Positions 1-8,781 are shown, counted from the stretch's first letter. The stretch is DNA of 64,000 nucleotides from Sphingobacterium sp. R2 (GCF_040760075.1 NZ_CP142884.1:4278001-4342000); one strand, 5' to 3'. The notes: generated from the sequence alone by a model not told the origin. Program-made: numbers and translations.

Positions 1-44
1 GGCCAGTTGCAGCCGCAGACATGAAGGATAAGCAGATAAGTAGT

Positions 45-76
45 AAAAAGAAAAAAGGCATCAATTTCTTGATGCC
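45..76 (-). terminator. Intrinsic terminator of rplU-rpmA
   Basis: An 8-bp perfect stem (57-64 with 69-76) has a 4-base loop. It is followed on the minus strand by a T-rich run (45-56), 24 bases past the rpmA stop. The first 44 bases of the window hold no callable gene; a minus-strand ATG at 20-22 could start a gene that leaves the window. Confidence 0.8.
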
Positions 77-99
77 TCTTCAAATATTGTTGCATAACC

Positions 100-363
100 T
101 TATGCTTGTTCTGTAGGAACTACAGATACATAAGATTTATTGTTAGCTTTTTTACGGAAAACTACTTTACCGTCTACTAAAGCGAACAATGTGTGGTCTT
201 TACCAATACCAACATTTGTGTCGGGATTGTGTTGTGTACCGCGTTGGCGTACGATGATGTTACCAGCGATTGCTTGTTGACCACCGAAGATTTTGATACC
301 TAAACGCTTGCTATGTGACTCACGGCCGTTCTTCGAACTACCCGCACCTTTTTTGTGTGCCAT
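100..363 (-). CDS. rpmA: 50S ribosomal protein L27
   Basis: 87 aa, the normal length for bacterial L27. The start MAHKKGAGSSKNGRESHSKR is the characteristic N-terminus that reaches toward the peptidyl transferase centre, followed by the family core with GGQQAIAGNIIVRQRGT. It has no Firmicutes-type N-terminal cleavage extension. It lies 44 bases downstream of rplU on the same strand, the usual L21-L27 operon, and is closed by a hairpin terminator. It is a structural protein of the large ribosomal subunit. Identification is secure. Confidence 0.98.
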   Translation of the reverse strand: MAHKKGAGSSKNGRESHSKRLGIKIFGGQQAIAGNIIVRQRGTQHNPDTNVGIGKDHTLFALVDGKVVFRKKANNKSYVSVVPTEQA

Positions 364-407
364 TTCTTTATCTTAATTTAAGACTGTTTGTCTGATTAAA
401 AATTCAA

Positions 408-719
408 TTATAACGTAATACCAGTGATCTGGATTTTAGAAAATTGTTGACGGTGACCGTTTTTCTTTTTGTAGCCTTTACGACGTTTTTTCTTGAAAAC
501 GATAACTTTATCGCCTTTTAAATGAGACAAAATTTTAGCCGAAACTTTTGCACCAGCAACGCTAGGTGTACCAATGGTAAATTTACCACCGTCTTCTGCT
601 AACAATACATTGTCAAATTCAATACTAGCGCCTTCATCTCCTTGTAAACGGTGTACAAAAAGGAACTGGTCTTTTGCAACTTTAAATTGCTGTCCTGCTA
701 TATTTACTATTGCGTACAT
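408..719 (-). CDS. rplU: 50S ribosomal protein L21
   Basis: 103 aa, typical for L21. It begins MYAIVNIAGQQFKV and carries the conserved lysine-rich segment VIVFKKKRRKGYKKKNGHRQ near residues 70-90 that contacts 23S rRNA. It is the first gene of the rplU-rpmA operon. A promoter with both consensus Bacteroidota elements lies 35-65 bases upstream of its ATG. The family and gene order are well established. Confidence 0.98.
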   Translation of the reverse strand: MYAIVNIAGQQFKVAKDQFLFVHRLQGDEGASIEFDNVLLAEDGGKFTIGTPSVAGAKVSAKILSHLKGDKVIVFKKKRRKGYKKKNGHRQQFSKIQITGITL

Positions 720-753
720 TGTTAATTAATTAAATGTGTTATTAAATGAAGGG

Positions 754-784
754 CAAAAGTAATCAGTTTTTCTCACAATTCAAA
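754..784 (-). promoter_or_regulatory. Bacteroidota-type promoter of rplU-rpmA
   Basis: On the minus strand TTTG (781-784) is followed after exactly 19 bases by TACTTTTG (754-761), a full match to the -33 TTTG / -7 TAnnTTTG consensus of the primary sigma factor of this phylum. It lies 34 bases upstream of the L21 start and points at it. Confidence 0.8.
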
Positions 785-879
785 GACAAATTTATATTTT
801 CATTTCTACTTAAACGTTATTTTGTGCATAGTATTGCCCTAAGAACCATCAAGACAATACCATTCGTCCCCAAAAGTTA

Positions 880-2922
880 TTACCAAACCAAAACTCTCTT
901 CTCGGGTGCTACATACATTTTTGCCGTGGGCTGTATATTAAATGCCTTGTAGAAAGCCTCCATATTATACACGGGGCCATTTACGCGAAATTGTTCGGGG
1001 CTATGCGGATCGACTTTTAAGCGCAAACGCATTCTTTCATCACTACTCTTTACGCGCCACACCTGCGCGAAACTCAGGAAGAAGCGTTGATCCGGTGTAA
1101 AACCATCGATTTTCTCTTGCCCCTGCCCTTGCTTGGTCAATTTAAAGGCGTCATAGGCAATATTGAGCCCTCCAATATCAGCGAGATTTTCGCCCAGCGT
1201 GAGTTCACCATTCACATGTTGATTGTCCAACAAAGTGAAACTACTGTATAACTTCGCTACCTGATTGGCCCTTTCTGTAAACTGCTTTGCATCGACCGCA
1301 GTCCACCAATCGGTCAAATTACCATCTTTATCATATTGACGTCCCTGATCATCAAAGCCGTGGGTCATCTCGTGACCGATAACGGCGCCAATAGCGCCAT
1401 AGTTTACGGCGTCGTCTGCGTTCACATCAAAAAATGGAAATTGCAATATCCCAGCTGGAAATACAATTTCGTTGTAAGGCGGATTATAGTATGCATTTAC
1501 CGTAGGTGTTGTCATCAGCCATTCCGACTTGTCAACCGGTTTACCGATTTTGCCTACCATTTCTTTATAAGCATGTTTTGCTGCAGACTGTAAATTGGCA
1601 TAATAGGTATCTTTAGCCACTTCCACGTCCTTATAATCTTTCCATTTTTCGGGGTAACCGATTTTCTTGGTGAAGGCCTCCAATTTTTCGATTGCTTTCT
1701 TCTTGGTCTCCGGTGTCATCCAGTCCAATTGCTCGATGCGGCTTTTATACACCTTTTGCAGGTTGTCGACCAGTTCAAGCATCCGTTTCTTTGCTTCAGG
1801 TTTAAAATACTCATCCACATATAACTTTCCGACAATCTCCCCCAAGTTTTGATCTGCGGAGCTTACCATTAATTTCCAGCGTTCTTTCTCCTGCCGCTGA
1901 CCATTCAATATTTTTCCAAACAACTCAAATTTAGCCTCCCGAAATTCCTTGCTCAAAGCGTCAGCAGAAGCATTTGCTAAATCTGCTTTTAGCTTTGTCT
2001 TCCAGACCTCTAGCGATTGTGATTTCAACAAATTATTTAAAGCAATATAACATTTAGGCTGCTGCACAAGGATGGTATCGGTTTTGATATCCAAGCGATT
2101 TAGGATATCTTTCCAGTTAAGATTTGGGGTCTGCTTTTGGAAATCCTGCACCGCAAATTTATGATAATTTTTAACGGGATCACGCAATTCTACCGGCGTC
2201 GCATGCGATTTGGCGATAGCGGTTTCCAGCTGAAGTACGTCCTCTGCCAATCTTTGTGCATTGGCGCCCTCTCCGATCAATCCAAACAATTTAACCAGAT
2301 AGGAGACATAAGCTTTTCTGATCTTCTGTGCTTTATCATCCTGATCGAGGTAATAACTTGCTTCAGGTAGATTAAGTCCGCCCTGAAAAAATTGCAATGC
2401 ATTTTTCGTACTGATCCGATCATCTGCAGCGACATAAAATGTAAAGAGATCACCACCGCCTTCCTTAAATCCATCTGCGGCATACGCAATCAGTTCATCG
2501 ATGCTTTTCAGTCCATTGATTTTCTGGATTGCTCCTTCGATCGGCTTTGCGCCCAACTTATCGATGGTCACGGTATCCATGCCACTCGCATAGAAATCGC
2601 CTGCCTTTTGCTGATCGGACCCCTTCTTATTAGCTCCTTTTGCAGCGTTTTCTAAAACAGATCGGAGCTTCTCCAAATTTTCATTCTCCAAAATGTAAAA
2701 TGATCCCCATCCTGTTTCAGATGCCGGAATCTGGGTATTTTTCATCCAGGCTCCATTCGCATACTCAAAAAAATTATCCCCTGGATGCACCGTGGTATCC
2801 ATTCCCGAAACATCAAAAAAATTGGTCCGGACCGTTTGAGCTGTATCGCTTTTCTTATTTGACTGACATGACATGATCATGAAAACGATCGACAGCGTTC
2901 CCCACTTGACTTTTTGTATCAT
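880..2922 (-). CDS. M13 family zinc metallopeptidase, lipoprotein (PepO/neprilysin-like)
   Basis: 680 aa, the full length of bacterial M13 peptidases. The N-terminus is a lipoprotein signal ending in MSC with Cys19, so the enzyme is probably anchored in the envelope facing the periplasm. The zinc site is complete: HEMTH at 517-521 and GENLAD with Glu578. The substrate-binding NAYY motif lies upstream, and the C-terminus ends VLVW as in many M13 enzymes. Members cleave small peptides. It starts 29 bases after the stop of the upstream acetyltransferase-nitrilase gene, so the two may be co-transcribed, although a functional link is not obvious. Confidence 0.93.
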   Translation of the reverse strand: MIQKVKWGTLSIVFMIMSCQSNKKSDTAQTVRTNFFDVSGMDTTVHPGDNFFEYANGAWMKNTQIPASETGWGSFYILENENLEKLRSVLENAAKGANKKGSDQQKAGDFYASGMDTVTIDKLGAKPIEGAIQKINGLKSIDELIAYAADGFKEGGGDLFTFYVAADDRISTKNALQFFQGGLNLPEASYYLDQDDKAQKIRKAYVSYLVKLFGLIGEGANAQRLAEDVLQLETAIAKSHATPVELRDPVKNYHKFAVQDFQKQTPNLNWKDILNRLDIKTDTILVQQPKCYIALNNLLKSQSLEVWKTKLKADLANASADALSKEFREAKFELFGKILNGQRQEKERWKLMVSSADQNLGEIVGKLYVDEYFKPEAKKRMLELVDNLQKVYKSRIEQLDWMTPETKKKAIEKLEAFTKKIGYPEKWKDYKDVEVAKDTYYANLQSAAKHAYKEMVGKIGKPVDKSEWLMTTPTVNAYYNPPYNEIVFPAGILQFPFFDVNADDAVNYGAIGAVIGHEMTHGFDDQGRQYDKDGNLTDWWTAVDAKQFTERANQVAKLYSSFTLLDNQHVNGELTLGENLADIGGLNIAYDAFKLTKQGQGQEKIDGFTPDQRFFLSFAQVWRVKSSDERMRLRLKVDPHSPEQFRVNGPVYNMEAFYKAFNIQPTAKMYVAPEKRVLVW

Positions 2923-2951
2923 ATTTTAATAAATTAAAAGCATATTTAAAA

Positions 2952-4460
2952 TTACTTGAGCAGTTTTACTTCATACAGGTCCTTACGCCGATCCTTCTTA
3001 ATTTTAACGGTACCATATTCATGTAGATCCCGAAGCGCATACAGATCAACGTCGGCGATCAGTACCATTTCGGCATTTGGGGTTGCCTCCGCTTTTATGG
3101 CATTATTCGGAAAGGCAAAGTCTGAAGGCGTAAAGACAGCAGACTGCGAGTACTGAATATCCATATTGTTTACACGCGGCAAATTGCCCACAGAACCAGC
3201 GATAGCTACGTAACACTCGTTTTCTATCGCTCTGGCCTGCGCACAGGTACGTACACGGATATAACCATTTTGTGTATCAGTCATAAAGGGAACAAAAAGA
3301 ATCTGCATGCCCTGGTCTGCCAAAATTCGGCTCAACTCAGGGAATTCGACATCGTAGCAGATTAACAACCCTACCTTACCACAGTCGGTATCAAAAACCT
3401 TTACTTCACTCCCTCCGACCATACCGTAGTATTTAAATTCGTTAGGTGTAATATGGATTTTCTTAAACTGATCTAGTTTGCCATTGCGATGGCAGAGGTA
3501 AGAAACATTGTAGAGTTTTTTATTTTCTACCAAAGGCATAGAGCCTGCAATAATGTTAACGTTATAGGAAACGGCAAATTGCTGAATGCGATCAATAATC
3601 TCCGCAGTGTGCTGCGCAAGCCTCTCCATTGCCAAACGCTCCGGAAGATCGTTGTACGGGCTCATGAGCGGCGTATTGAAAAACTCGGGAAACATAATAA
3701 AATCGGTTCCATAATCACTTACGGTATCCACAAAGAATTCAATCTGATCGTAAAATGCGTCCAGATTATCAAATAAGCGCATCTGCCATTGAACCAATCC
3801 CAGACGGATGGTTTGCTTTGTTGTCGAAATCGATCGCGTCTCGGCCTCATAATAAATATTGTTCCACTCGAGGAGCGTCGCAAACTCCATCGATTCAGCA
3901 TCTTCAGGCAGATAATGCTTGAGGATTTTCTTGACGTGAAAATCATTTGAAAGCTGAAAAGTTAATGTAGGATCGAAAATTTCCTTGCGTTTGACCTTCT
4001 CAATGTACACCCGCGGACTCATTTTATCCGCATAATTGTGGTAATTGGGTATCCGACCGCCAGCAATGATACCTTTGAGGTTCATCTGTTCGCACAGCTC
4101 CTTGCGTGCATCATAAAGCCGGCGTCCAAGACGAAGAGCCCGATGATTGGGATGTACAAACACTTCTATCCCATACAGGGTGTCGCCTTCATCACTATGC
4201 TTGGTAAACTTGCCATTATCAATAATCTCATAATAGCTATCGTAGATATTATTCTTTTTTGAATTCAGAATAATGGACAGGGCGCAAGCGACAACATGTC
4301 CATCAATCTCCACACATAATTGTCCTTCTGGAAATAAATCGATCAGGTCCTGAATATTCTCCTTCGACCAGGTTTCACCTACACCATCATATGCCTGCTC
4401 CATCGATTTTTTCAAATCAACATAATCCTTCTTTGTCAAGTTCCGCACTTGAATATCCAT
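2952..4460 (-). CDS. GNAT acetyltransferase-nitrilase (carbon-nitrogen hydrolase) fusion
   Basis: 502 aa in two parts. Residues 1-200 form a GNAT-like domain, with the acetyl-CoA segment around NHRALRLGRRLYDARKEL (105-122). Residues 217-500 form a nitrilase-superfamily domain with the full Glu-Lys-Cys triad: Glu259 in FPEF, Lys334 in FKKIH and Cys368 in LLICYDVEFPE. The order GNAT then CN hydrolase is a known fusion in Bacteroidota and Proteobacteria. Its physiological substrate is not settled; amidase action on an acylated amine is only a guess. It is cytoplasmic, with no signal peptide. The M13 peptidase gene follows closely. Confidence 0.9.
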   Translation of the reverse strand: MDIQVRNLTKKDYVDLKKSMEQAYDGVGETWSKENIQDLIDLFPEGQLCVEIDGHVVACALSIILNSKKNNIYDSYYEIIDNGKFTKHSDEGDTLYGIEVFVHPNHRALRLGRRLYDARKELCEQMNLKGIIAGGRIPNYHNYADKMSPRVYIEKVKRKEIFDPTLTFQLSNDFHVKKILKHYLPEDAESMEFATLLEWNNIYYEAETRSISTTKQTIRLGLVQWQMRLFDNLDAFYDQIEFFVDTVSDYGTDFIMFPEFFNTPLMSPYNDLPERLAMERLAQHTAEIIDRIQQFAVSYNVNIIAGSMPLVENKKLYNVSYLCHRNGKLDQFKKIHITPNEFKYYGMVGGSEVKVFDTDCGKVGLLICYDVEFPELSRILADQGMQILFVPFMTDTQNGYIRVRTCAQARAIENECYVAIAGSVGNLPRVNNMDIQYSQSAVFTPSDFAFPNNAIKAEATPNAEMVLIADVDLYALRDLHEYGTVKIKKDRRKDLYEVKLLK

Positions 4461-4793
4461 ATCATTCTCCTTTTTGAAATTAGTTTGTTAAATTTAGTAA
4501 ATGTAAAGGCCTGACGCAAGGGCTATCCATAGGTAATATACCGGGTATGCCGCATGCACAAAAGGGCCAGCATCCATAGATAACAACTTTTAAATACATA
4601 AGTTCGTTCATATCGAGAAAATCCGAAAAGATTAGGTACGATAGGATGTCAGCAGGATCGATAAAACGTTGCTATATTACATTTTGAAGCACGTTTTTAA
4701 GAGCGTAACAACAGTAATCATCAAATTACAAACAAAAAAAAGCGCCAATGGGATCATTGACGCTTTTTATATCTCAGGGATAGTTTTTATCAA
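4461..4793. other. Intergenic stretch without a gene
   Basis: 333 bases. It must hold the promoter of the acetyltransferase-nitrilase gene, but no clear TAnnTTTG element was found on the minus strand. The only structured part is the terminator at its right end (4737-4768). No coding signal or RNA gene was recognised. Confidence 0.5.
4737..4768 (-). terminator. Terminator of the M42 peptidase-DUF3467 operon
   Basis: Arms 4737-4750 and 4755-4768 pair with one mismatch around a 4-base loop, and both sides carry A/T runs. It lies 26 bases past the DUF3467 stop on the minus strand. Confidence 0.8.
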
Positions 4794-5135
4794 CTATGCT
4801 TGACCTTGTGGAGTTCCAAAAGGAAATGCTACAGTAGGGTCACCACCTTGTTGAGGTTGTTCAGCAGCACCTACATCCATTTTGATCGGACCGTTCAATG
4901 CTTCGAAACGATTCACGTTATCAACCAATGCACCTAACAAGCGTTTCGCATGCTCCGGAGTCAAAACGATTCTTGATTTCACTTTTGCTTTTGGCACTCC
5001 TGGCATCACACGGATAAAGTCAACCACAAATTCAGTATTAGAGTGAGTGATAATCGCAAGATTTGAGTAGATTCCTTCTGCTACTTCTTCTGTCAACTCG
5101 ATGCTCAATTCGTTTTGATTTTGGTTATTTTCCAT
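4794..5135 (-). CDS. DUF3467 domain protein
   Basis: 113 aa, acidic and soluble. It matches the small DUF3467 family by length and by the core with GIYSNLAIITHSNTEFVVDF and the later R-I-V-L-T-P-E-H-A-K-R-L segment. The C-terminal 25 residues are low complexity, rich in Gln, Gly and Pro. The family has no established function. It begins 35 bases after the M42 peptidase and ends at a shared terminator, so the two form one transcription unit. Confidence 0.85.
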   Translation of the reverse strand: MENNQNQNELSIELTEEVAEGIYSNLAIITHSNTEFVVDFIRVMPGVPKAKVKSRIVLTPEHAKRLLGALVDNVNRFEALNGPIKMDVGAAEQPQQGGDPTVAFPFGTPQGQA

Positions 5136-5170
5136 AATAATTCTAATGATAAGTTAATATATTCTAAATT

Positions 5171-6289
5171 CTACTTTGTAAATGTTCTAAAGTCCTGTCC
5201 ATTCTCTATATTCAATAATGTTTCATAGATCAGTCTGATCACATTGTCGACATCCTCTTTATGAACCATTTCTACTGTGGTGTGCATATAGCGCAGTGGC
5301 AAAGAAATCAACGCCGACGGTACACCACCATTACTATAGGCGAATGCGTCTGTGTCCGTTCCAGTAAAACGGGAAGAAGCCTGACGCTGGAAAGGTATAT
5401 TGTTCTTTTCAGCAACCTTCACCAACAGCTTATTTAAGTTGATCTGCACAGCTGGAGCATACGATAATACCGGGCCTTTTCCTGAGAACAGGTCTCCTTG
5501 CGTGATCTTATTAATCATCGGAGTCTGCGTATCATGCGTTACATCGGTAACGATAGCGACATTCGGTTTGATCCGGTCTGCGATCATTTCTGCTCCACGT
5601 AAACCAATTTCTTCCTGCACCGAATTTACGATATATAATCCAAATGGCAATTTCTTTTTATTCTCTTTTAACAACCGTGCCACCTCAGCGATCATAAAGC
5701 CACCTGCCCGATTGTCCATCGCACGTCCGACGTAGTAACGATCATTCAGGACAGAGAATGTATCTTCATAAGTGATCACACAACCAACATGGATACCCAA
5801 TGCTTCGACCTCCTCTTTGGTACTGCAACCGCAATCCAAAAAGATATTTTTTAATGTCGGGTTCTCCTCTTTCTCGCCCGAACGTGTATGAATAGCCGGC
5901 CAGCCAAATACGGCTTTGACGATACCGTTTTCCGTATGAATATTTACGCGCTTCGAGGGTGCTATCTGGTGATCCGAACCACCGTTGCGTATCACATAGA
6001 TCAACCCGTCTTTTGTTATATAATTGACAAACCAAGAAATCTCATCAGCGTGAGCCTCTATCACCACTTTGTACTCCGCCTTCGGGTTAATTACGCCCAC
6101 GGCAGTACCGTAGTTGTCTACAAATGTCTCGTCGACATAAGGCTTTAAATAATCCAGCCATAAACGCTGTCCATCCCACTCAAATCCTGTCGGAGAAGCG
6201 TTGTTGATATATTTTTCAAAAAATGAAAGCGAATCTTTAGTCACAATCGTATTGTGTTTCGGCTCTTTTTTCTTGTTTTTTTCTGCCAT
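5171..6289 (-). CDS. M42 family dinuclear-metal aminopeptidase
   Basis: 372 aa, soluble. All expected ligands of the M42/M28 co-catalytic metal site are visible: His80 and Asp82 in EAHADE, Asp192 in GRAMDNRAGG, the Glu226-Glu227 pair in VQEEIG, Asp249 in VTDVTHD and His336 in YMHTTVE. Relatives are cytoplasmic aminopeptidases forming large tetrahedral assemblies, some annotated as glutamyl aminopeptidase or endoglucanase-like. A lysine-rich N-terminus of about 15 residues precedes the domain. It is first in an operon with DUF3467. Confidence 0.92.
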   Translation of the reverse strand: MAEKNKKKEPKHNTIVTKDSLSFFEKYINNASPTGFEWDGQRLWLDYLKPYVDETFVDNYGTAVGVINPKAEYKVVIEAHADEISWFVNYITKDGLIYVIRNGGSDHQIAPSKRVNIHTENGIVKAVFGWPAIHTRSGEKEENPTLKNIFLDCGCSTKEEVEALGIHVGCVITYEDTFSVLNDRYYVGRAMDNRAGGFMIAEVARLLKENKKKLPFGLYIVNSVQEEIGLRGAEMIADRIKPNVAIVTDVTHDTQTPMINKITQGDLFSGKGPVLSYAPAVQINLNKLLVKVAEKNNIPFQRQASSRFTGTDTDAFAYSNGGVPSALISLPLRYMHTTVEMVHKEDVDNVIRLIYETLLNIENGQDFRTFTK

Positions 6290-6340
6290 CTTTTCCTTTT
6301 CTATTTACTTTCGTCAAAATATGAAAATTTCAATGAATTG

Positions 6341-6348
6341 CAAAAGTA
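6341..6348 (-). promoter_or_regulatory. Probable -7 element of the M42 peptidase promoter
   Basis: TACTTTTG on the minus strand matches TAnnTTTG and lies 51 bases upstream of the M42 start. No clear TTTG is found 19 bases further upstream, so only this element is supported. Confidence 0.5.
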
Positions 6349-6504
6349 AAAATGTTTTTTGGAAAATAATAACAGAAAGAAGGCCTACCTACCTGAAATA
6401 ACAAACGCCATGAGTGTGTTCTCCTGTTTAAGTAAATTATACCCCAAAAAAATGAGATTAAAGCTTATCTTTACTCCAAAGTAATTTAAACAGCTATAAA
6501 ATTT

Positions 6505-7320
6505 ATGAATTCAATACTAAGTGCAATACATTGGAATATAGACCCTGAAATGTTCAACTTCGGCGCCTTTGCCCTGCGTTATTATGCACTGTGCTGGCTA
6601 TTGGCATTTTTTGTTTCGTACGTCATCATGTTGCGTATTTTCAAAAAAGAAGGCCGTACACAGGAGCAGCTCGATCAACTATCAATTTATATTTTTCTGG
6701 GCACATTAATCGGAGCACGATTAGGACACTGCCTGTTTTACGATTTTGAATATTATAAAGATCATATCCTGGAGATTTTCCTACCGTTCAGGTGGGATAA
6801 TACAGGGTTCCATATCACAGGCTTTGCAGGCCTAGCTTCCCATGGCGGAGCCATGGGGATTCTTGTCGCTCTTTATTTATTTTGCAGAAAAACGAAAACC
6901 GATTTTCTGTGGCTTGCAGACCGACTCGTCGTCGTTGTCCCTATTGCCGGCGCACTTATCCGGATTGGAAATTTCTTTAATTCCGAAATTATTGGAACCC
7001 CCAGTGATCTTCCTTGGGCTATTGTCTTCGAACGTGTAGACAATATACCCCGTCATCCCGGACAGCTTTATGAAGCTATCGCTTATATTTTGATCTTTAT
7101 CATCATCGGTTCCCTATTTAAATCAAATCCCAATCGTCAGCGAGGTCAGCTATTCGGGATTTTTATGGTCCTACTGTTTGGCGCGCGTATAATTCTAGAA
7201 CATTTTAAAATCGACCAGGAAGCTTTCGAGCAAAGTATGGCTTTAAACATGGGTCAGTTATTGAGTATACCTTTCATATTGGTCGGATTTTACTTTATCT
7301 TCCGAAAACCTCAAGCATAA
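6505..7320 (+). CDS. lgt: Prolipoprotein diacylglyceryl transferase
   Basis: 271 aa integral inner-membrane enzyme with about seven hydrophobic segments. It transfers diacylglycerol from phosphatidylglycerol to the lipobox Cys of prolipoproteins. Visible family marks are GARLGHCLFYD near 72-82, the catalytic HGG in GLASHGGAMGI, the signature RIGNFFNSEIIG and RHPGQLYEA. Lipoproteins elsewhere in the window (the M13 peptidase, SusD and an RND adaptor) are typical clients. The gene ends at a strong hairpin and is followed by an L,D-transpeptidase gene. Confidence 0.96.
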   Translation: MNSILSAIHWNIDPEMFNFGAFALRYYALCWLLAFFVSYVIMLRIFKKEGRTQEQLDQLSIYIFLGTLIGARLGHCLFYDFEYYKDHILEIFLPFRWDNTGFHITGFAGLASHGGAMGILVALYLFCRKTKTDFLWLADRLVVVVPIAGALIRIGNFFNSEIIGTPSDLPWAIVFERVDNIPRHPGQLYEAIAYILIFIIIGSLFKSNPNRQRGQLFGIFMVLLFGARIILEHFKIDQEAFEQSMALNMGQLLSIPFILVGFYFIFRKPQA

Positions 7321-7324
7321 CAAT

Positions 7325-7360
7325 AAACGAAGTGCCAGCGCAGTGCCTGGCACTTCGTTT
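7325..7360 (+). terminator. Hairpin after lgt
   Basis: Perfect 14-bp arms (7325-7338 and 7347-7360) around an 8-base loop begin 5 bases after the lgt stop. The T-run is short (3 T), so termination may be partial and the next gene may be partly co-transcribed. Confidence 0.7.
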
Positions 7361-7392
7361 ACCCTTTAATACACTTTTAAAACGCCACAAAG

Positions 7393-7935
7393 ATGAAGCG
7401 ACAAAAAAAACGTAAAATAGTATTAAAAACGGTTATCGCTATCTTTATCCTTTTTGCTCTTGGCCTGTGGGGCTACAACAGCTATCCGGAACCTACATTA
7501 GGGAACGACGCTAAAGTCGACAAGCTTGTCGTCTACAAATCAAAAAGGTCGTTACTAGCGTACAGTGATGGGAGGCTTTTAAAAACTTACCGGATTTCAC
7601 TGGGTAGACAACCTATCGGTGCCAAACAGTTTGAAGGCGACTTGAAAACACCGGAGGGTCTCTATACAATCAACGATAAAAATCAATATAGCGATTACCA
7701 CAAAAACCTTGGGGTCTCCTATCCCAATCAAGCAGATGTAGCCCACGCCAAAGGCTTAGGAAAGGAAGCCGGCGGCGACATTAAGATACATGGCCTCAGA
7801 AATGGTATGGGCTTTATCGGCAAGTTGCAGCGGCACATGGACTGGACTTTAGGTTGTATGGCGCTTACGAACTCGGAAATTGACGAACTTTTTAAAGCCG
7901 TTCCAATAGGCACTCCAATTGAAATCAAACCGTAA
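7393..7935 (+). CDS. L,D-transpeptidase (YkuD fold), membrane-anchored
   Basis: 180 aa. A basic N-terminus and one hydrophobic segment (9-28) anchor it in the inner membrane with the domain in the periplasm. The YkuD core has GRQPIGAK near 71-78, the catalytic His133 in IKIHG and the nucleophile Cys155 in WTLGCMAL, with Thr-Leu before Gly-Cys in place of the commoner Ser-His or Ser-Arg. Such enzymes make 3-3 cross-links in peptidoglycan or attach proteins to it; small variants may act in other wall reactions. It follows lgt after a hairpin. Confidence 0.88.
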   Translation: MKRQKKRKIVLKTVIAIFILFALGLWGYNSYPEPTLGNDAKVDKLVVYKSKRSLLAYSDGRLLKTYRISLGRQPIGAKQFEGDLKTPEGLYTINDKNQYSDYHKNLGVSYPNQADVAHAKGLGKEAGGDIKIHGLRNGMGFIGKLQRHMDWTLGCMALTNSEIDELFKAVPIGTPIEIKP

Positions 7936-8043
7936 CGCTTTAAAAAATACTACAAGATATTCTCTAAATCTTACAACCCCAAGTCCAATAAATTATCGAT
8001 TTTTGGGTTTACATGGGTAACTTGTATTTAAAATAATTTACAT

Positions 8044-8610
8044 ATGAAACTTGCGATAAAGAATATGGTGTGCAATCGGTGCATTATGGTCGTTGAAAGT
8101 GAACTGACCAAGCTCAATCTTCATATCAAACATATTTCCTTGGGTCAGGTTGAAATCGATGAAGAGCTAACCAAAGCGGAGACCGAGCAACTTGCTTCCA
8201 CTTTCTCCAGCCTTGGCTTTGAGCTGATTGACGATAAAAGAACGGTCATCATCGAGCAGGTCAAACATGTTGTATTGGATCTTATCCGCAATCAGCATAA
8301 TGATACTAACCTCAATCTTTCCGAAATTATCAGCAAGCAAGTGCATCACGACTACAACTACATCTCCAATCTTTTTTCAGACGTGGAAGGCATGACCATT
8401 GAAAAATACTTCATTGGGCAGAAAATTGAATATGTCAAGGAGTTATTGGTTTACGACGAACTCACGCTGAGTGAAATTGCTTACAAACTCAATTACTCCA
8501 GTGTTGCTTATTTAAGTAATCAATTTAAAAAGGTTACTGGACTTACACCGAGTCACTTTAAACAGATCAAAGAGAATAAACGCAAACCGCTGGATAAGAT
8601 TAATGATTAA
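8044..8610 (+). CDS. AraC-family regulator with HMA-like N-terminus
   Basis: 188 aa, shorter than classical AraC proteins. Residues 1-65 resemble a heavy-metal-associated fold with a Cys-x-x-Cys at 9-12 (MVCNRC) but lack the usual Gly-Met before it. Residues 85-180 form the AraC double helix-turn-helix, ending in LSEIAYKLNYSSVAYLSNQF and a TGLTPSHFK segment. Proteins of this design are common in Bacteroidota, often beside copper or other metal transport genes. No metal gene lies next to it here, so its signal is unknown. A tandem repeat and a terminator follow. Confidence 0.85.
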   Translation: MKLAIKNMVCNRCIMVVESELTKLNLHIKHISLGQVEIDEELTKAETEQLASTFSSLGFELIDDKRTVIIEQVKHVVLDLIRNQHNDTNLNLSEIISKQVHHDYNYISNLFSDVEGMTIEKYFIGQKIEYVKELLVYDELTLSEIAYKLNYSSVAYLSNQFKKVTGLTPSHFKQIKENKRKPLDKIND

Positions 8611-8649
8611 AGAACTCTAACACATGCTCGGGGGCAGTGTGGATTTTCG

Positions 8650-8744
8650 GGCGGTGTGGAGCTTCTTCAGGCCGTGTGGAGCTTCTTCAGGCCGTGTGGA
8701 GCTTCTTCAGGCCGTGTGGAGCTTCTTCAGGCCGTGCGGAGTTC
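8650..8744. repeat. 20-bp tandem repeat, about 4.75 copies
   Basis: The unit GGCCGTGTGGAGCTTCTTCA starts at 8650 (one base variant), 8670, 8690 and 8710. A diverged 15-base partial copy starts at 8730. The three middle copies are identical. The array lies between the AraC gene and the terminator it shares with the convergent DUF4954 gene, is richer in GC than its surroundings, and codes for nothing recognisable. Confidence 0.95.
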
Positions 8745-8746
8745 AA

Positions 8747-8781
8747 AAAAGAAAAGGCTTCCGAGCGGAAGCCTTTCTTTT
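8747..8781. terminator. Bidirectional terminator
   Basis: Arms 8747-8762 and 8767-8781 pair with one bulged A around the loop GAGC, with A-run and T-run on either side. It serves the AraC gene on plus and the glmS-DUF4954 operon on minus; its right edge touches the DUF4954 stop codon. Confidence 0.85.

Noticed and set aside
1..44. Partial gene at the left edge
   Set aside because: Too few bases: a minus-strand ATG at 20-22 opens seven codons only, and no family can be assigned.
746..952. Short plus-strand frame between rplU and the M13 gene
   Set aside because: It covers the rplU promoter and the antisense end of the peptidase gene and has no conserved features.
8650..8744. CRISPR array
   Set aside because: The 20-bp units are directly adjacent with no spacers, and no cas gene is in the window.
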